A DNA stretch of 64,000 bases from Flavobacteriales bacterium (lineage in GTDB: Bacteria > Bacteroidota > Bacteroidia > Flavobacteriales_F > PHOS-HE28). The DNA lies in NCBI GenBank assembly GCA_016715995.1, contig JADJXF010000011.1, positions 124,001 to 188,000 of the forward strand. The letters are read 5' to 3'. Below are positions 1 through 10,656 of this stretch, one piece after another. A program made the position numbers and the translations under genes. How positions within the stretch are numbered: the stretch's first letter is position 1; every line of letters starts with the position of its first letter. Below the pieces are notes generated by a model. It saw only the letters and a list, made by a program, of their open reading frames with translations, was not told the origin of the DNA and ran no database searches.

Positions 1-1
1 C

Positions 2-184
2 GTGGGCGTGCTGGAGGCCATCCGTTCATTCGCCGAGGGCGACTTCCTCAAGGACCCCTCGGTCAACATCGTCGTCGCCCTCGTCGCTTTCATCGTTCTG
101 CTCGTCTTCGGCCTTCTCGCGGGGCTTTTGCCAGCCATGCGCGCCTTGCGCATCAAAGCCGTGGACGCCCTCCGCGCCGAGTAA
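2..184 (+). CDS. ABC transporter permease, C-terminal fragment (MacB/FtsX type)
   Basis: Only the last 60 residues lie in the window; the gene begins upstream. The visible part has one hydrophobic segment (about residues 23-45, rich in V/A/L/F) and then the short PAxRALRIKAVDALRAE tail typical of MacB/FtsX-family permeases, where the last membrane helix is followed by a P-x-x-x-A-x-x-I-x-P/A-x-x-A-L-R motif. It lies 50 bp before an HlyD-type adaptor on the same strand, which fits a MacAB-like export operon. The substrate cannot be inferred. The family call rests on the tail and on the neighbour. Confidence 0.75.
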   Translation: MGVLEAIRSFAEGDFLKDPSVNIVVALVAFIVLLVFGLLAGLLPAMRALRIKAVDALRAE

Positions 185-234
185 CCCTCAACCTGCCCTC
201 GAATCAACCTTCAACCCCCAACCTTCCAACGGGT
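185..234 (+). repeat. degenerate CAACC/TTCAACC tract before the adaptor gene
   Basis: The 50 bp between the permease and the adaptor are a C/A/T-only low-complexity run built from repeated CAACC and TTCAACC words. Similar tracts lie at 31468-31532 and, in reverse orientation, at 34969-35024. It contains no ORF and no hairpin. Confidence 0.6.
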
Positions 235-1347
235 ATGAAACGCATCCTTAAGTACATCCTCCTGATCGGCCTCGGACTGCTCTTCATCTGGCTCATGGTG
301 TTCCTTGTGCAGAAGAGCATGCCCAAGCCTGTGGAATACGCTGTTGAGCAGCCGAAGAAGAATAACATCATCAAGAAGACCGTGGCCAACGGCAAGATCG
401 TGCCGCGTAAGGAGATCCTCATCAAGCCCGTGGTGAGCGGCATCATCCGCGAGCTGTACGTGGAGGCCGGCCAGCAGGTGAAGAAGGACCAGCCGCTGGC
501 CAAGATCCAGATCGTGCCGGACATGCTCAGTCTGAGCAACGCTGAGAACCGCGTGCGCAATGCGGAGATCAACGTGCAGAACGCGCAGATGAACCACGAC
601 CGCAATAAGCCGCTGCTCGACAAGGGCGTGATCGCCGCGGCCGAGATGCAGACCTTCGAGATCGCGCTGCGCACGGCCAAGCAGGAGCTGGCCGGGGCGC
701 AAGAGGCGTTGCAAGTGGTGCGTGACGGCATCAGCCGCAGTAGTGCGGGCAACACCGTGGTGCGCAGCACCATCGACGGCATGGTACTCGATGTGCCGGT
801 GAAGGAGGGGAACAGCGTGATCGAGCGCAACAACTTCAACGAGGGCACCACCATCGCCGCCATCGCGGACATGGCCGACCTCATCTTCCAAGGCAAGGTG
901 GATGAGAGCGAAGTGGGCAAGGTGAAGCTGGGCATGCCCGTTGTGCTCACCGTGGGCGCCATCGACAACGCGAAGTGGGATGCGGACCTGGAATACCTCG
1001 CGCCCAAAGGCGTTGAAGAGAACGGCGCCATCCAGTTCGAGATCCGCGCGGCCGTGAAGCTCAAGGAAGGGCAGACCCTGCGCAGCGGCTACAGCGCGAA
1101 CGCCGACATCGAGCTCGAGCGCCGCGACAGCGTGCTCACCGTGCCCGAGAGCGTGGTGGAGTTCAACGCCAAGGGCGACAGCGCCTTCGTGCAGGTGAAG
1201 GATGGCGAGGAGTGGAAGAAGACCCACATTAAGACCGGCCTCAGCGACGGCATCAACCTGGAGGTGATGGACGGAGTGACCAAGGATACAGAGCTGCGCG
1301 GAGCGAAAAAGGAGGAGGAGAAGAAAGTGGAGCCGAGCTTCGATTAG
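235..1347 (+). CDS. HlyD/MacA-family efflux periplasmic adaptor
   Basis: A 370-residue membrane fusion protein that would link an inner-membrane ABC transporter to an outer-membrane exit duct. It opens with a positively charged N-terminus and one signal-anchor helix (about residues 7-26). A lipoyl/barrel-sandwich half follows (GKIVPRKEILIKPVVSGII, about 53-72), then a coiled-coil hairpin (about 100-160), the returning lipoyl half (VRSTIDGMVLDVPVKEGN) and beta-barrel domains. The tail is very Lys/Glu-rich. It is probably co-transcribed with the upstream permease. RND pairing is possible in general, but the MacB-like permease tail next door favours a MacA role. Confidence 0.85.
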   Translation: MKRILKYILLIGLGLLFIWLMVFLVQKSMPKPVEYAVEQPKKNNIIKKTVANGKIVPRKEILIKPVVSGIIRELYVEAGQQVKKDQPLAKIQIVPDMLSLSNAENRVRNAEINVQNAQMNHDRNKPLLDKGVIAAAEMQTFEIALRTAKQELAGAQEALQVVRDGISRSSAGNTVVRSTIDGMVLDVPVKEGNSVIERNNFNEGTTIAAIADMADLIFQGKVDESEVGKVKLGMPVVLTVGAIDNAKWDADLEYLAPKGVEENGAIQFEIRAAVKLKEGQTLRSGYSANADIELERRDSVLTVPESVVEFNAKGDSAFVQVKDGEEWKKTHIKTGLSDGINLEVMDGVTKDTELRGAKKEEEKKVEPSFD

Positions 1348-1395
1348 GGCGGTTCTTCCTCTTCAGCTCCACCAGAATGGCGGTTCGTGAGGGAT

Positions 1396-2343
1396 CTAGC
1401 CCTTGCGTGCTGTGATCATCAAGTACCGGAACAGATCGTGCTGCGTGCCCAGCACCATGCCCAGCAAACAGCTGCGCAGGTGAGCTTGTTCCAGCGCATC
1501 TAGGCGTTCGCTTTTCAAGCGGCGGTTCAACCAGCCTCTGATCATGAGCCAGAGGCCGTGCGCGGCGCTAGGTGCAACCCTCCAGCTGAGGTCCGTGATG
1601 CGGATGTCCGTGAAGCCCTCGTGCTTCATCGCCGCGACAAAGGCATCCCGCTGAGCGAAGCAGGGGAGGGCCCAGCCGCGCTCCACAGTGCGTACCATGC
1701 GCCGCCGCCATCCTTGCGGTCGTTTCAGTAGAAAGCCATCGACTAGCGCGATCCTCCCGCCTGACTTGAGGATGCGAGCTGCTTCGGCCAGCACATCGCC
1801 TTTGCCGGTGCCCGTGCCATAGCACAAGCTCTCCAGTCCGATCACGCCATCCACTGACCCGGCATCGAATCCGGTGGAGCGGAAGTCACGCTCATGAATC
1901 GTCACGTGACGCGCAAGCCCTTCCGCAGCGCATGCCCGCTCGCCTTCCGCGACTTGCTCCGGGACTACCGTGAAGGCATCCACCTGGAAGCCGGACTCAT
2001 GCGCGAGCAGCCGTGCAGCAGCGCCATAGCCGCAACCTAGATCGGCGATGCATGCCCCGCGCGTTAATCGGAGTTCATCGGCTACGCGCAGCACCATCGC
2101 CTCCAGCATGGCCTTGCGGTCGAACAGGCTCATGGGCCAGCGCCAATGGCCGAAGTGGAGATGGCCTTCCGGGCTCCACTGCTTGTAGAGCGTGGCACTC
2201 GCGTGGAAGTGCGCTTGCACACGAGGGTCGGAGCGCCGATTGATCGGTTCTTTCCGTGCCGATGTCTCAGGAGTGAATGGAGCATCCCATGAAGGAACCG
2301 GGGCGCTGCCCGGCGCGGTTCGGTAGGCGAGCAGGGTGTTCAT
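1396..2343 (-). CDS. class I SAM-dependent methyltransferase
   Basis: A 315-residue cytoplasmic methyltransferase. Motif I is IADLGCGYGAA (about residue 100), followed by the acidic motif II region, a V-D-G-V-I motif IV stretch and a GGRIALVD motif. The layout resembles the sterol/tocopherol/cyclopropane-synthase-like branch (Methyltransf_11/25). The ATG at 2343 was chosen because it overlaps the TGA of the upstream regulator in an ATGA junction, implying translational coupling; an upstream in-frame start at 2376 would sit inside that gene. The substrate is unknown. Coupling to a GbsR regulator suggests control by that protein. Confidence 0.8.
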   Translation of the reverse strand: MNTLLAYRTAPGSAPVPSWDAPFTPETSARKEPINRRSDPRVQAHFHASATLYKQWSPEGHLHFGHWRWPMSLFDRKAMLEAMVLRVADELRLTRGACIADLGCGYGAAARLLAHESGFQVDAFTVVPEQVAEGERACAAEGLARHVTIHERDFRSTGFDAGSVDGVIGLESLCYGTGTGKGDVLAEAARILKSGGRIALVDGFLLKRPQGWRRRMVRTVERGWALPCFAQRDAFVAAMKHEGFTDIRITDLSWRVAPSAAHGLWLMIRGWLNRRLKSERLDALEQAHLRSCLLGMVLGTQHDLFRYLMITARKG

Positions 2344-2840
2344 TTGAGCAGGGTTGTGGCCGCCTTCACGAACCATTGCACATCGCGGCGCGTGCTGTGC
2401 TCCAGCAGCGTGTCCAAACGAGTGGTCAGGTCGTGCAGGTCGTGGGTCATCTTGCGGAAGCTCTTGGCCTCGGGTGTCGCGCCGGGGATGTCCTCCAACT
2501 CATCGAGCAGGCGTACCAGCGGCTCCAACTCGCGCTTCTTCCGTTCGCGGGTGATGTGCGTGGCCACCTTCCACACATCCTTCTCCGCGTCGAAGTACTC
2601 GCGGCGTTCACCCGGCTTCAGCACGCGGCGAACCAGGCTCCAGTCAATCAGCGCGCGCAGGTTCATGTTGGCGTTGCCACGGCTGATGTTCAGTTGCTCC
2701 ATCACGTCCTCCGTGCTCAACGGCTCGTGGCTGATCAGCAGCAGCGCATGCACCTGCGCCATGCTTCGGTTGATGCCCCAAGCGCTGCCGAAGGCGCCCC
2801 AGGCCTCAATGAACTTCTCGCGGGCTTCCTTCAGGTCCAT
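2340..2840 (-). CDS. GbsR/MarR-family transcriptional regulator
   Basis: A 166-residue winged-helix DNA-binding protein. The N-terminal half carries the helix-turn-helix (EPLSTEDVMEQLNISRGNAN, about residues 38-57), with the NISRGN recognition-helix pattern typical of GbsR-type regulators. A GERREYF wing follows, then a long charged helical C-terminus suited to dimerisation. It is the first gene of a two-gene unit with a methyltransferase (4-base ATGA overlap). A perfect dyad lies 31-50 bp upstream of its start and could be its own operator. The inducer is unknown. Confidence 0.85.
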   Translation of the reverse strand: MDLKEAREKFIEAWGAFGSAWGINRSMAQVHALLLISHEPLSTEDVMEQLNISRGNANMNLRALIDWSLVRRVLKPGERREYFDAEKDVWKVATHITRERKKRELEPLVRLLDELEDIPGATPEAKSFRKMTHDLHDLTTRLDTLLEHSTRRDVQWFVKAATTLLK

Positions 2841-2871
2841 GACGGAGCAAATGTGAGAATGTATTCGGATG

Positions 2872-2889
2872 TTTCAAATAGTATTGAAA
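2872..2889. promoter_or_regulatory. candidate operator dyad upstream of the GbsR-type regulator
   Basis: Perfect inverted repeat TTTCAA-N6-TTGAAA in an AT-rich patch, 31 bp upstream of the regulator's ATG. The position and symmetry suit an autoregulatory site for a dimeric winged-helix protein. The role is inferred. Confidence 0.4.
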
Positions 2890-3106
2890 TATAATTCACC
2901 TGGATACTGTGACCCGGATTGCCCAGTTCGGGTAAGCGCGTCCCCAGTGCATGATGGCTCATGGTCGGCCGCTTTACAACCCAAGGTGCTGATAACGTGG
3001 TGGAACGCTTTCTGCCAAGGCCCCATGCCGCGCCTGCCATCCGGCATATTCTTGGCCTCCGAAGTTGACGGATGCCATCACCACCCGCGCCCATTACATT
3101 CCTTCG

Positions 3107-6100
3107 ATGAAGCGTGCGCCTAAGCGACGACGACGCTGGCTGGTCCGGCTACTCGTGTGGCTGGTTGCATTGCCGGTATTGTTGCTGGCACTGACGGTGA
3201 TGCTGGTCTACCTGCCTCCCGTGCAGAATGCACTGCGGGTCCGAGCTGTTGATTTTCTCGAAGACCGCATTGGTACCCCCGTTGAACTAGAACGCTTGGC
3301 CCTGCGCTTCCCTTTGGGGCTCCGACTGAATGGATTGATGCTGCATGACCAGAGCGGTGATACACTGCTCTTCGCCGGTGAGGTGAAGGCCAGTGTTGGG
3401 CTTGGCGCGTTGCTGCGCAAGCAGCTGTTGCTGGATCCCGTGGTGCTTCGGGATGTTCGTGCGCGCATGCATCAGGCGCCGGACAGCAGCTTCAACTTCG
3501 ACTACATCATCAAGGCCTTTGCTTCTGAAGTGGACACCGTAGCGAAGGCGCCGGACGACAGCACCGGCGGATTCGAATTCTCCGTGGGTGAGGTCCGGCT
3601 GGAACGCATCCGCTTCGACATGGACCTGGAGCCCTCGGGGCTTTCGCTCGATGTCCGGCTTGGTGAGCTCTCGTTGGGTTTAGACCGATTTGAACTGAAG
3701 CCGTTGGCTTTCCATGTGGAGGAACTGACGTTGATGCACACGCGGGTCGACCTGCGCAGCCGAAGCGGAGAACCCGCGCCGCCGGTCTATCCTGAGCTTC
3801 GGAACCCGTTCGCGGTCCTGGATGTGCGTTTCGAGGAGATGGCCTTGGAGGAGGTGTCCTTCACCATGAAGACCACCGACACGGGCGACAGCCTCTGGGT
3901 GGCAGTGCACCAAGCGGCGCTCGAAAGCCGCACCATGGACCTCACGCGTCAGCAACTTGCACTGAAGGACATAGCGCTCGATGGTATTCAGTTCGGGATG
4001 TTGACGGGTGCGCGCACCGAGGTGCTGGATACCCTAGGGCGCGCCGAACCGCTGTGGCTGGACCAGCATGATGGCTTCCGGTATTGGGTCCAGGATCGCG
4101 AGATCGCAATCGATCATGTGCGGATCACGAACAGCCGCTTCGAGATGCATACGGATAGCATCGCGGCACCCACGCACTACTTCGACCCCGCCCATCTCGT
4201 GTTCGCAGGAATCACGTTGGAAGGGAAGGACGTGGCGGCGGACAACGACCACCTTGCAATCCATTTGGAGCAGTTGCTCGCTCACGCCGGCTCCGATGCC
4301 ACCGCGCTGGAGATCAGCCTGGCCCTGGATGCCACGCCTTCAACGGTGGCCTTGCGCGAGGGATCGCTGAAGGCGCTGGGCAATGCGGTCGGCTTCCAAG
4401 TCGAAGCAAAGCCAGGTGACCTGTCCACTGCGTATCGGGCACCGTACGATGTGCCGATCGAATTGGAGTTGATCAGCGCGCTGCGCATGGCCGATGTGCT
4501 ACCGCTATTGCGCGGATTCGGCGTGGAGCTTCCGCTGGCAGCCGCTGCGGACGAACGCTGGAAAACACGTTTTTCGTTCGCCGGCACCCCGCGCCGTGCC
4601 GACCGTCTGGGCCTACAGCTTTCCGGCGATCAGGGCAGCCTGGTCCGGCTGAAGGGCAGCATCAGCGATGCCGATCGTTGGCCGAACAACCGCTTCGATC
4701 TCCAGTTGGATGAACTCGTCATGGGGGCCGGTATGAGTCAGGTGATCCGTGCGTTCGCTCCACCAGACATCACTCTTCCCCAGCGACTCACGCTGCGTGG
4801 AACTGCCAGCGGCGATGCGGGTAATGCGCGCGCAGGGTTCACGCTCGACAGTGATCTTGGACATGTGACCGGCTTCGCGACCGTGCATGCGTGGAACGGT
4901 TCCATCCCCGACGGTCTCGACCTGTCGCTATCCGCTTCGGAAATCGATGTGGGGCGCATCATCGGCGACACGGCTCTGGCACCCGTCAGTTTCAAGCTGG
5001 TTGCCGGAGGTGAAGCGCTGAACAGCGGATCACGCACCGGTTCGTTTTCCCTTGCTCCATCGGTGCTGACCTATGGTGGCAACGATCTCAGCAGCTTGCG
5101 CTTAGATGCCACCGCCCACGGTGATTCGGTCCACATCGACCTTTCCGCGCAAGCTGAACCGGCGGACTTCCTGATGCGCGCGGATGGCCGGTGGCCACAG
5201 GCTGGGGACAGTCTCGCGATGGACCTCGACCTCATCGTCCGCAAGCTTCACTTAAAGGACTTGGGAATCACGCCGCATGTCCTCAACACGGATGGCCGCA
5301 TCGCGGGAGGCATGGCATTCTCGCCCGAAGGTTTCGGTCGCGTCGACCTGCGCGCTGAGGCTCTTCGTTTGTTCAATGCCAATCGCTCCTTCACATTCGA
5401 GCGCTTCACCCTGCACGCCCTGCTCAGCACCGACAGCAGTGCGATGGAACTGGACAGTGATGCACTCACCGTGGCGTACCACACCAACCTAGGCGTGGAC
5501 AGCGTGATGCCTCGCGCGCAAGCCAAACTCATGAGCTTCTTCCAGCCGGATGGCGAGTACATCGTGGTGCCCGGCCGTCGCATGGACCTCGCCATCACGT
5601 TGCCGCAAACCGATTGGCTCACGGAGATCGTGCTGCCCGAGCTGGATGCGATCGACCTGCGCAGCTTCACCGGCAGCTACAACAGCGACGCCGATGAACT
5701 AAAGCTCGCCATCGATTTGCGGCACCTGGATTACGCGGGCATCGATGTGCATGCATTGTTGGTTGGGGTGGATGCCGTAGGCAACCGCCTGAAAGGAGCA
5801 TTGAGTGTTCAACGAGTTGAACGGGACTCGCTCTTCGTGGAGAACTTGAGCGTGGAGGTGGAGTCAGCCGCTGACACGCTGCACGCGACGTTGCGCGTAG
5901 TGGAAGAAGAGAAGGACGAATACCTCATCGGTGTTGCGCTGCGTCGCGAAGGCGGCATTCCCATCCTGCACATGGACCCGTCCTTCACACTGAACCACCG
6001 TATCTGGTCCGCGCACCCGGAGAATACCCTGTACCTCGCCAAGGAAGGCTTGCGTGCCGAGCACTTCGAGCTTAGCAGCAACGGCGAGCGCCTCGCGCTG

Positions 6101-8156
6101 CGCACCGGGCAGCAGCGCAACCACATCGAGTTGGGCGATTTCCAGCTGAGCACCCTGACCGAGCTCATCAACACCACGGATAGCACGGAACTGGTGAGCG
6201 GCACCGCCAACGGCACCATCGGCTTGCCTCATGTCGAGGAGGGTCGCCTTGGCGCCGAACTCAGCATAACCGCCTTGCACATGCTAGGCGTGCGCATCGG
6301 CGACCTCAGCGTGCGGGCCACCGAAACGGAGGCCGATCGATACCGAGGAGATGTCACCCTGACCGATCCCGCCAACCATCTCCAAGCGAAGTTCGATGCG
6401 GACCTCTCGCAGGACGCACCTAGCATCAGGGGCGACGCTGACCTCGCGTTCACCGACCTCGCGTTCCTGAAGCCCTTCGTGAGCGATTACCTGTTCACGC
6501 TGAGCGGCGGGTTGGAAGGAGGGCTGCGCTACGTTCAGCAGGGTGGGAGCATCAGCGTACTGGGCCGCACCACGTTCAAGGATGCCGCTGTGGGCGTGAT
6601 CCAGACCGGTGCGGTGTACCGCTTGCCGAACGAGACCGTGGTGTTCGATGACCGCGGCTTGCTCTTCACCAACGTGGCGGTCCTGGACAGTGCGGGCAAT
6701 CGCTTCCGGCTCGATGGGCGGGTACTGACCAGTGCGGGGAAGACACCTCGCCTCGACCTGCGGCTGCGCACCGACCGCTTCCACTTGGTGAACAGCACGA
6801 TTGAGCAGAACAAGATGTTCTTCGGCGACCTCTTCGCCAGCCTCGACCTGCGAATCGATGGCTCGGCCATCTCCCCGGTGGTACGGGGTGATGCGGGCGT
6901 ACTCGATGGCACACGCCTGAGCATTGTGTTGCCCGGAAGCAAGGTGGAACTCATTGAAGGCGATGGCATCGTTGAGTTCACCAACGGAGCCGGACTCGAT
7001 TCCCTATTGATGGGTAGCGATGGGCAGATGCTCCGCGACTCGCTCGCCGCGCAACTGCCAGGAGTGGAGCTGGACCTGCGCATCAAATTGGATAAACGCG
7101 CGGTCTTCGCGGTGGTCCTCGACCCCACTACGGGTGATGCGGCCAGTTTCAGCGGCGATGCCGACCTGGTTTTCCGCTACGCACCCGATGGCGACCTGTA
7201 CCTCAGCGGCTTGTTCACCGTGGAGCAGGGTGGCTATACGCTGGAGTTCTATGGCTTGGTGAAGAAGCGCTTCGACCTGGTGCCCGGCGGCACCGTGCGG
7301 TGGGATGGCGATCCACTCCAAGGGCGAATGGACATCCAGGCCCGTTACCGATCCATGACGGCGCCCTACGCGCTGGTGGCCAATGCCCGTGGAGGTCTCG
7401 CGGAAAGCGAGCGCAACCGGTTGCAGGCGCGCTTGCCCTTCGATGTGCTCATCAACATCCAGGACCGTGTGAGCGCACCGGCCATCCATTTCGGCTTGGA
7501 CCTGGACCGCATGTCGCGCAACAGCTTCCCGCAAGTGAGCAACCGATTGGACCAGCTCGCACAATCCGCGAACGAGGAGGAGTTGAACCGGCAGGTCTTC
7601 GGCCTACTTGTGCTCAACACCTTCATACAGGACGACACCGGCGATGGACAGCCCAGCACCGGCCTCGCCACCAGTGCGGCGCGCAACTCCGTCAATGCCC
7701 TGCTCACCAACCAACTCAATCGGCTCACCGGCCAGGTGGTGAAAGGCATGAGCATACAGCTGGGTGTGAACACCTATGACCAGGCAGCGGCGGGTGAGCT
7801 TTACCAGCGCACCTCCGTGGACTACAAGGTGAGCCAGCGCATATTGAACGACCGCGTCACCATCGAGGCCGGTGGCAGTGTGGGCGTGGATGAGCGAGGC
7901 CAGAACGTGAGCGCGGTGAGCAACACCCGGGCGGCGCAATACGCCATCATGTACGATCTCACCGCTGATGGCCGCCTTCGCCTGCGCGCCTTCCACGAGA
8001 ATTCGTTCGATCTGTACGACGGGGAGATCTTCAACAACGGCATCGCCATCATGCTCACGCGTGAGTTCGAGGAGAACGCGAGGTCGCGAGGAGCAGCGGC
8101 GGAACGAGATCCGGCAGCGACAGCAGGTCACCAAACCCGAGGAGTTGGAACCGTGA
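3107..8156 (+). CDS. tamB: TamB-like translocation and assembly module protein (frame break near 8084)
   Basis: A giant envelope-spanning protein of about 1680 residues. It has a basic N-terminus (KRRRR) and one membrane anchor (about residues 15-40), then over 1500 residues of repetitive beta-strand sequence, ending in the DUF490/TamB domain. TamB works with a TamA-type barrel in outer-membrane protein insertion or lipid transport. The ATG at 3107 was preferred to the TTG at 3065. As sequenced, the frame does not stop but runs into the next gene. Removing one base near 8084 gives a charged tail (REEQRRNEIRQRQQ) ending in TGA at 8154-8156, which is the more natural C-terminus. A genuine TamB-TamL fusion is less likely. 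Confidence 0.85.
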
Positions 8157-8183
8157 GCACAACTGCCCACAGAGGGAGGTATA

Positions 8184-8190
8184 GGGGAGG
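8184..8190 (+). promoter_or_regulatory. Shine-Dalgarno-like GGGGAGG before tamL
   Basis: A GGGGAGG run ends 4 bases before the GTG at 8195. This supports that start for the lipoprotein barrel and so argues for two separate genes rather than one fused protein. Strong SD sequences are not usual in Bacteroidota, so the weight is moderate. Confidence 0.45.
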
Positions 8191-8194
8191 CGCG

Positions 8195-10465
8195 GTGTCG
8201 AGCGGGCAGCGTGCAGGCTGGGTGCTTGCCATTCTGTGGCTCTCCTCCTGCACCGGTTTGAAGTACGCGACGGAGCAGCAACCGTTGTTCAGTGGGTTCA
8301 GCATCGTGTGGGAGACTCCGCCCGAGGACGATGCCGCAGACGCCTTGCGCGAACTCGAAGCGGTAGTGACCCCAACGCCGAACACCAGCTTCCTCGGCCG
8401 TCGGCCAGCGGCAGCGCTGCACAACATGGTGAAGGAGCCGAAGAAGCCCAAGGGGTTGCGGAACCTGCTCAAGTACAAGATTGGTTCGCCGCCGGTCTCC
8501 TTCAGCGAAGTGCCATTGGACGACATCAACAAGGCGCTCGAGAACCGGATGAACAACCGGGGCTATTTCGATGCGGCCAGCACCTATCACGTGGAGCGGA
8601 AGGGGCGCACCGCCTCCGTGACATGGACCGTGAACCCCGGAAAGCCCCACCGCATCCGCGCGATCCGTGTGGGTGAGCCGGAAGGCACAGGCCTTGACAG
8701 TGCGTTGGCCGAAGTCCGTCAACGGGTGGGCGTGGAACCCGGATCGCCCTACCACCTGGCGCAACTCACTGCCGAGCGCAACACAGTGACCGATCGGCTC
8801 CGCAACCAGGGCTGGTACCGTTTGCGGGCCGATGATCTAATCTGGTCGGCGGACACCTCCATGGGCGGCAGGCAAGTGGACCTCCACCTGCGCGTGAAAC
8901 CAGGCATCACCGAGGCTAAACGCATGCGCTACACCATCGGCGTGGTCACGGTGCACGGTGATCGGGACGATGTACTGCCCGCCTCGGACACCACAGCGAT
9001 TGACAGCCTGCGCTACGTGAATTACCTCGGCATGTACCGTCCGGAGACCATCACGCGCGGTGTTTTCATGAAACCCGGGCAGCGCTATTCCATGCGCCGC
9101 ACGGACGCTACGCAGCGGTACCTCACGAGCTACGGCGTGTTCCGGTCGGTAGTGATCACCTTCGACGAGGACAGCGCGCAAGCAGGGGTGCTGAACCCGG
9201 ACGTGACCTTGACACCGAACAAGCGGTTCTCTGTGTTCGGCGAACTCAACGCCATCAGCAAGAGCAACAACTTCGCTGGGCCGGGGATCAAGGTGGGTTT
9301 CCGTGATCGGGATCTTTTCCGCGGAGCGGAGCAACTCACGCTGGACCTCAATACGCGATTCGAGACCCAGATCGCCGGCGCGGGACGGGGCACCAATGCG
9401 TATGAGATCGGCGCGAAGGCCGGCCTGCAGGTCCCGCGCATGCTGCTGCTGCCGTTCCTGCGCACCACGCGGACGAGCGTGCCGCAAACCAACTTCGAAT
9501 TGGGCTATGGGCTGTTCCGGCGCATCAGCCTGTATGGGCTCGAATCCGCCAATGCAGGCGTCGGCTATTCCTGGCGGGAGGATCGCCGCACCTGGCACGA
9601 ACTGCGACTCCTGGACGTGAGCTACAACAACCTCTACTACACCTCCGAAGAGTTCGATGCCTTCCTCAATGCCAATCAAGCTGTTCGGCGGAGCTTCGAG
9701 GAGCAGTTCATCATCGGCTTCGGATACACCTACACGCGCAACAACAAGCGCCGCGACAGCCAGCGCAACTGGCTCGTTTACACCTTGGGCGGGGATGAAG
9801 GCGGATTGATTGCCTCGGGCGTTTTCCGCGCGGTGGAAGGCCCGCGGCCCGAGGAAGGTTACACGCTCTTCGGGCAGCGCTTCTCCCAGTTCGTGCGTTT
9901 CCGGCCCGAGCTCCGGTGGCACCAGCAGCTTGGCAGCAAGGGGAGCATGATCGTGTTCCGCACCTTGGCCCATTTCGCCATCGCCTATGGCAACAGCACC
10001 ACCGTGCCATACGTGAAGCAATTCTTCGCCGGTGGCCCCAACGGACTGCGCGGTTTCCGGGCGCGCAGCGTGGGCCCTGGCAGCTACGTGAGCGACGCCT
10101 CGAGCAACCTCTTGATCGACCAGGTGGGCGATGTGAAGCTGGAGGCCAACCTGGAGTACCGGTTCACCTTCGCGGGCATGTTCAAGGGCGCATTCTTCGC
10201 CGATGCGGGCAACGTGTGGTTGTTGAAGGACGACCCGCAACGGCCCGGAGGAAAGTTCGAGAGCGCACAGTTGCTCAACGAGGTGGCCATGGATGCCGGT
10301 TTCGGATTGCGCATCGATCCGCAGGTGATTGTGGTGCGCTTGGACCTGGCCTTTCCGCTGCATCGCCCGGACCTGCCCGCCGGTGATCGCTGGGTCTTCA
10401 ACGATTTGGATGCGCGCTGGACCAAGAACCTGATTCTCAACATCGCAATCGGGTATCCGTTCTGA
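8195..10465 (+). CDS. tamL: TamL-like lipoprotein of the BamA/TamA (Omp85) outer-membrane family
   Basis: A 756-residue Omp85-type protein. It starts with a short lipoprotein signal (hydrophobic WVLAILWL followed by lipobox LSSC near residue 20), then POTRA-like repeats with R-x-I-x-V turns, then a 16-strand-type barrel with the conserved GGPNGLRGFRARSVGPG loop and a terminal phenylalanine (IGYPF). In Bacteroidota the lipidated TamA variant is called TamL and sits next to TamB, as here. GTG 8195 was chosen for its SD and signal peptide. An alternative GTG at 8153 would overlap the restored tamB TGA. The raw frame is open back into tamB. Confidence 0.8.
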   Translation: MSSGQRAGWVLAILWLSSCTGLKYATEQQPLFSGFSIVWETPPEDDAADALRELEAVVTPTPNTSFLGRRPAAALHNMVKEPKKPKGLRNLLKYKIGSPPVSFSEVPLDDINKALENRMNNRGYFDAASTYHVERKGRTASVTWTVNPGKPHRIRAIRVGEPEGTGLDSALAEVRQRVGVEPGSPYHLAQLTAERNTVTDRLRNQGWYRLRADDLIWSADTSMGGRQVDLHLRVKPGITEAKRMRYTIGVVTVHGDRDDVLPASDTTAIDSLRYVNYLGMYRPETITRGVFMKPGQRYSMRRTDATQRYLTSYGVFRSVVITFDEDSAQAGVLNPDVTLTPNKRFSVFGELNAISKSNNFAGPGIKVGFRDRDLFRGAEQLTLDLNTRFETQIAGAGRGTNAYEIGAKAGLQVPRMLLLPFLRTTRTSVPQTNFELGYGLFRRISLYGLESANAGVGYSWREDRRTWHELRLLDVSYNNLYYTSEEFDAFLNANQAVRRSFEEQFIIGFGYTYTRNNKRRDSQRNWLVYTLGGDEGGLIASGVFRAVEGPRPEEGYTLFGQRFSQFVRFRPELRWHQQLGSKGSMIVFRTLAHFAIAYGNSTTVPYVKQFFAGGPNGLRGFRARSVGPGSYVSDASSNLLIDQVGDVKLEANLEYRFTFAGMFKGAFFADAGNVWLLKDDPQRPGGKFESAQLLNEVAMDAGFGLRIDPQVIVVRLDLAFPLHRPDLPAGDRWVFNDLDARWTKNLILNIAIGYPF

Positions 10466-10656
10466 GGAGTCCGTGCCACTTATCCGCAGGTACCGTCGAA
10501 AAGCCCCTCAAAATGGCTTCACTGGCGGACCTGACGGAACTCCATCATCGCCCCTCGCGCGCAATGTGCGTGGCCACCTTCCATACGCAGTTCTCCGCAT
10601 CGAACTTGGCACGGCATCCTTAGCCACGGAACCGCTACGAAGTCGCGATCACAATG

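Noticed and set aside
8837..10363. 508-residue open frame antisense to tamL
   Set aside because: Shadow of the barrel gene with no recognisable domain and His/Glu/Ala-biased composition.
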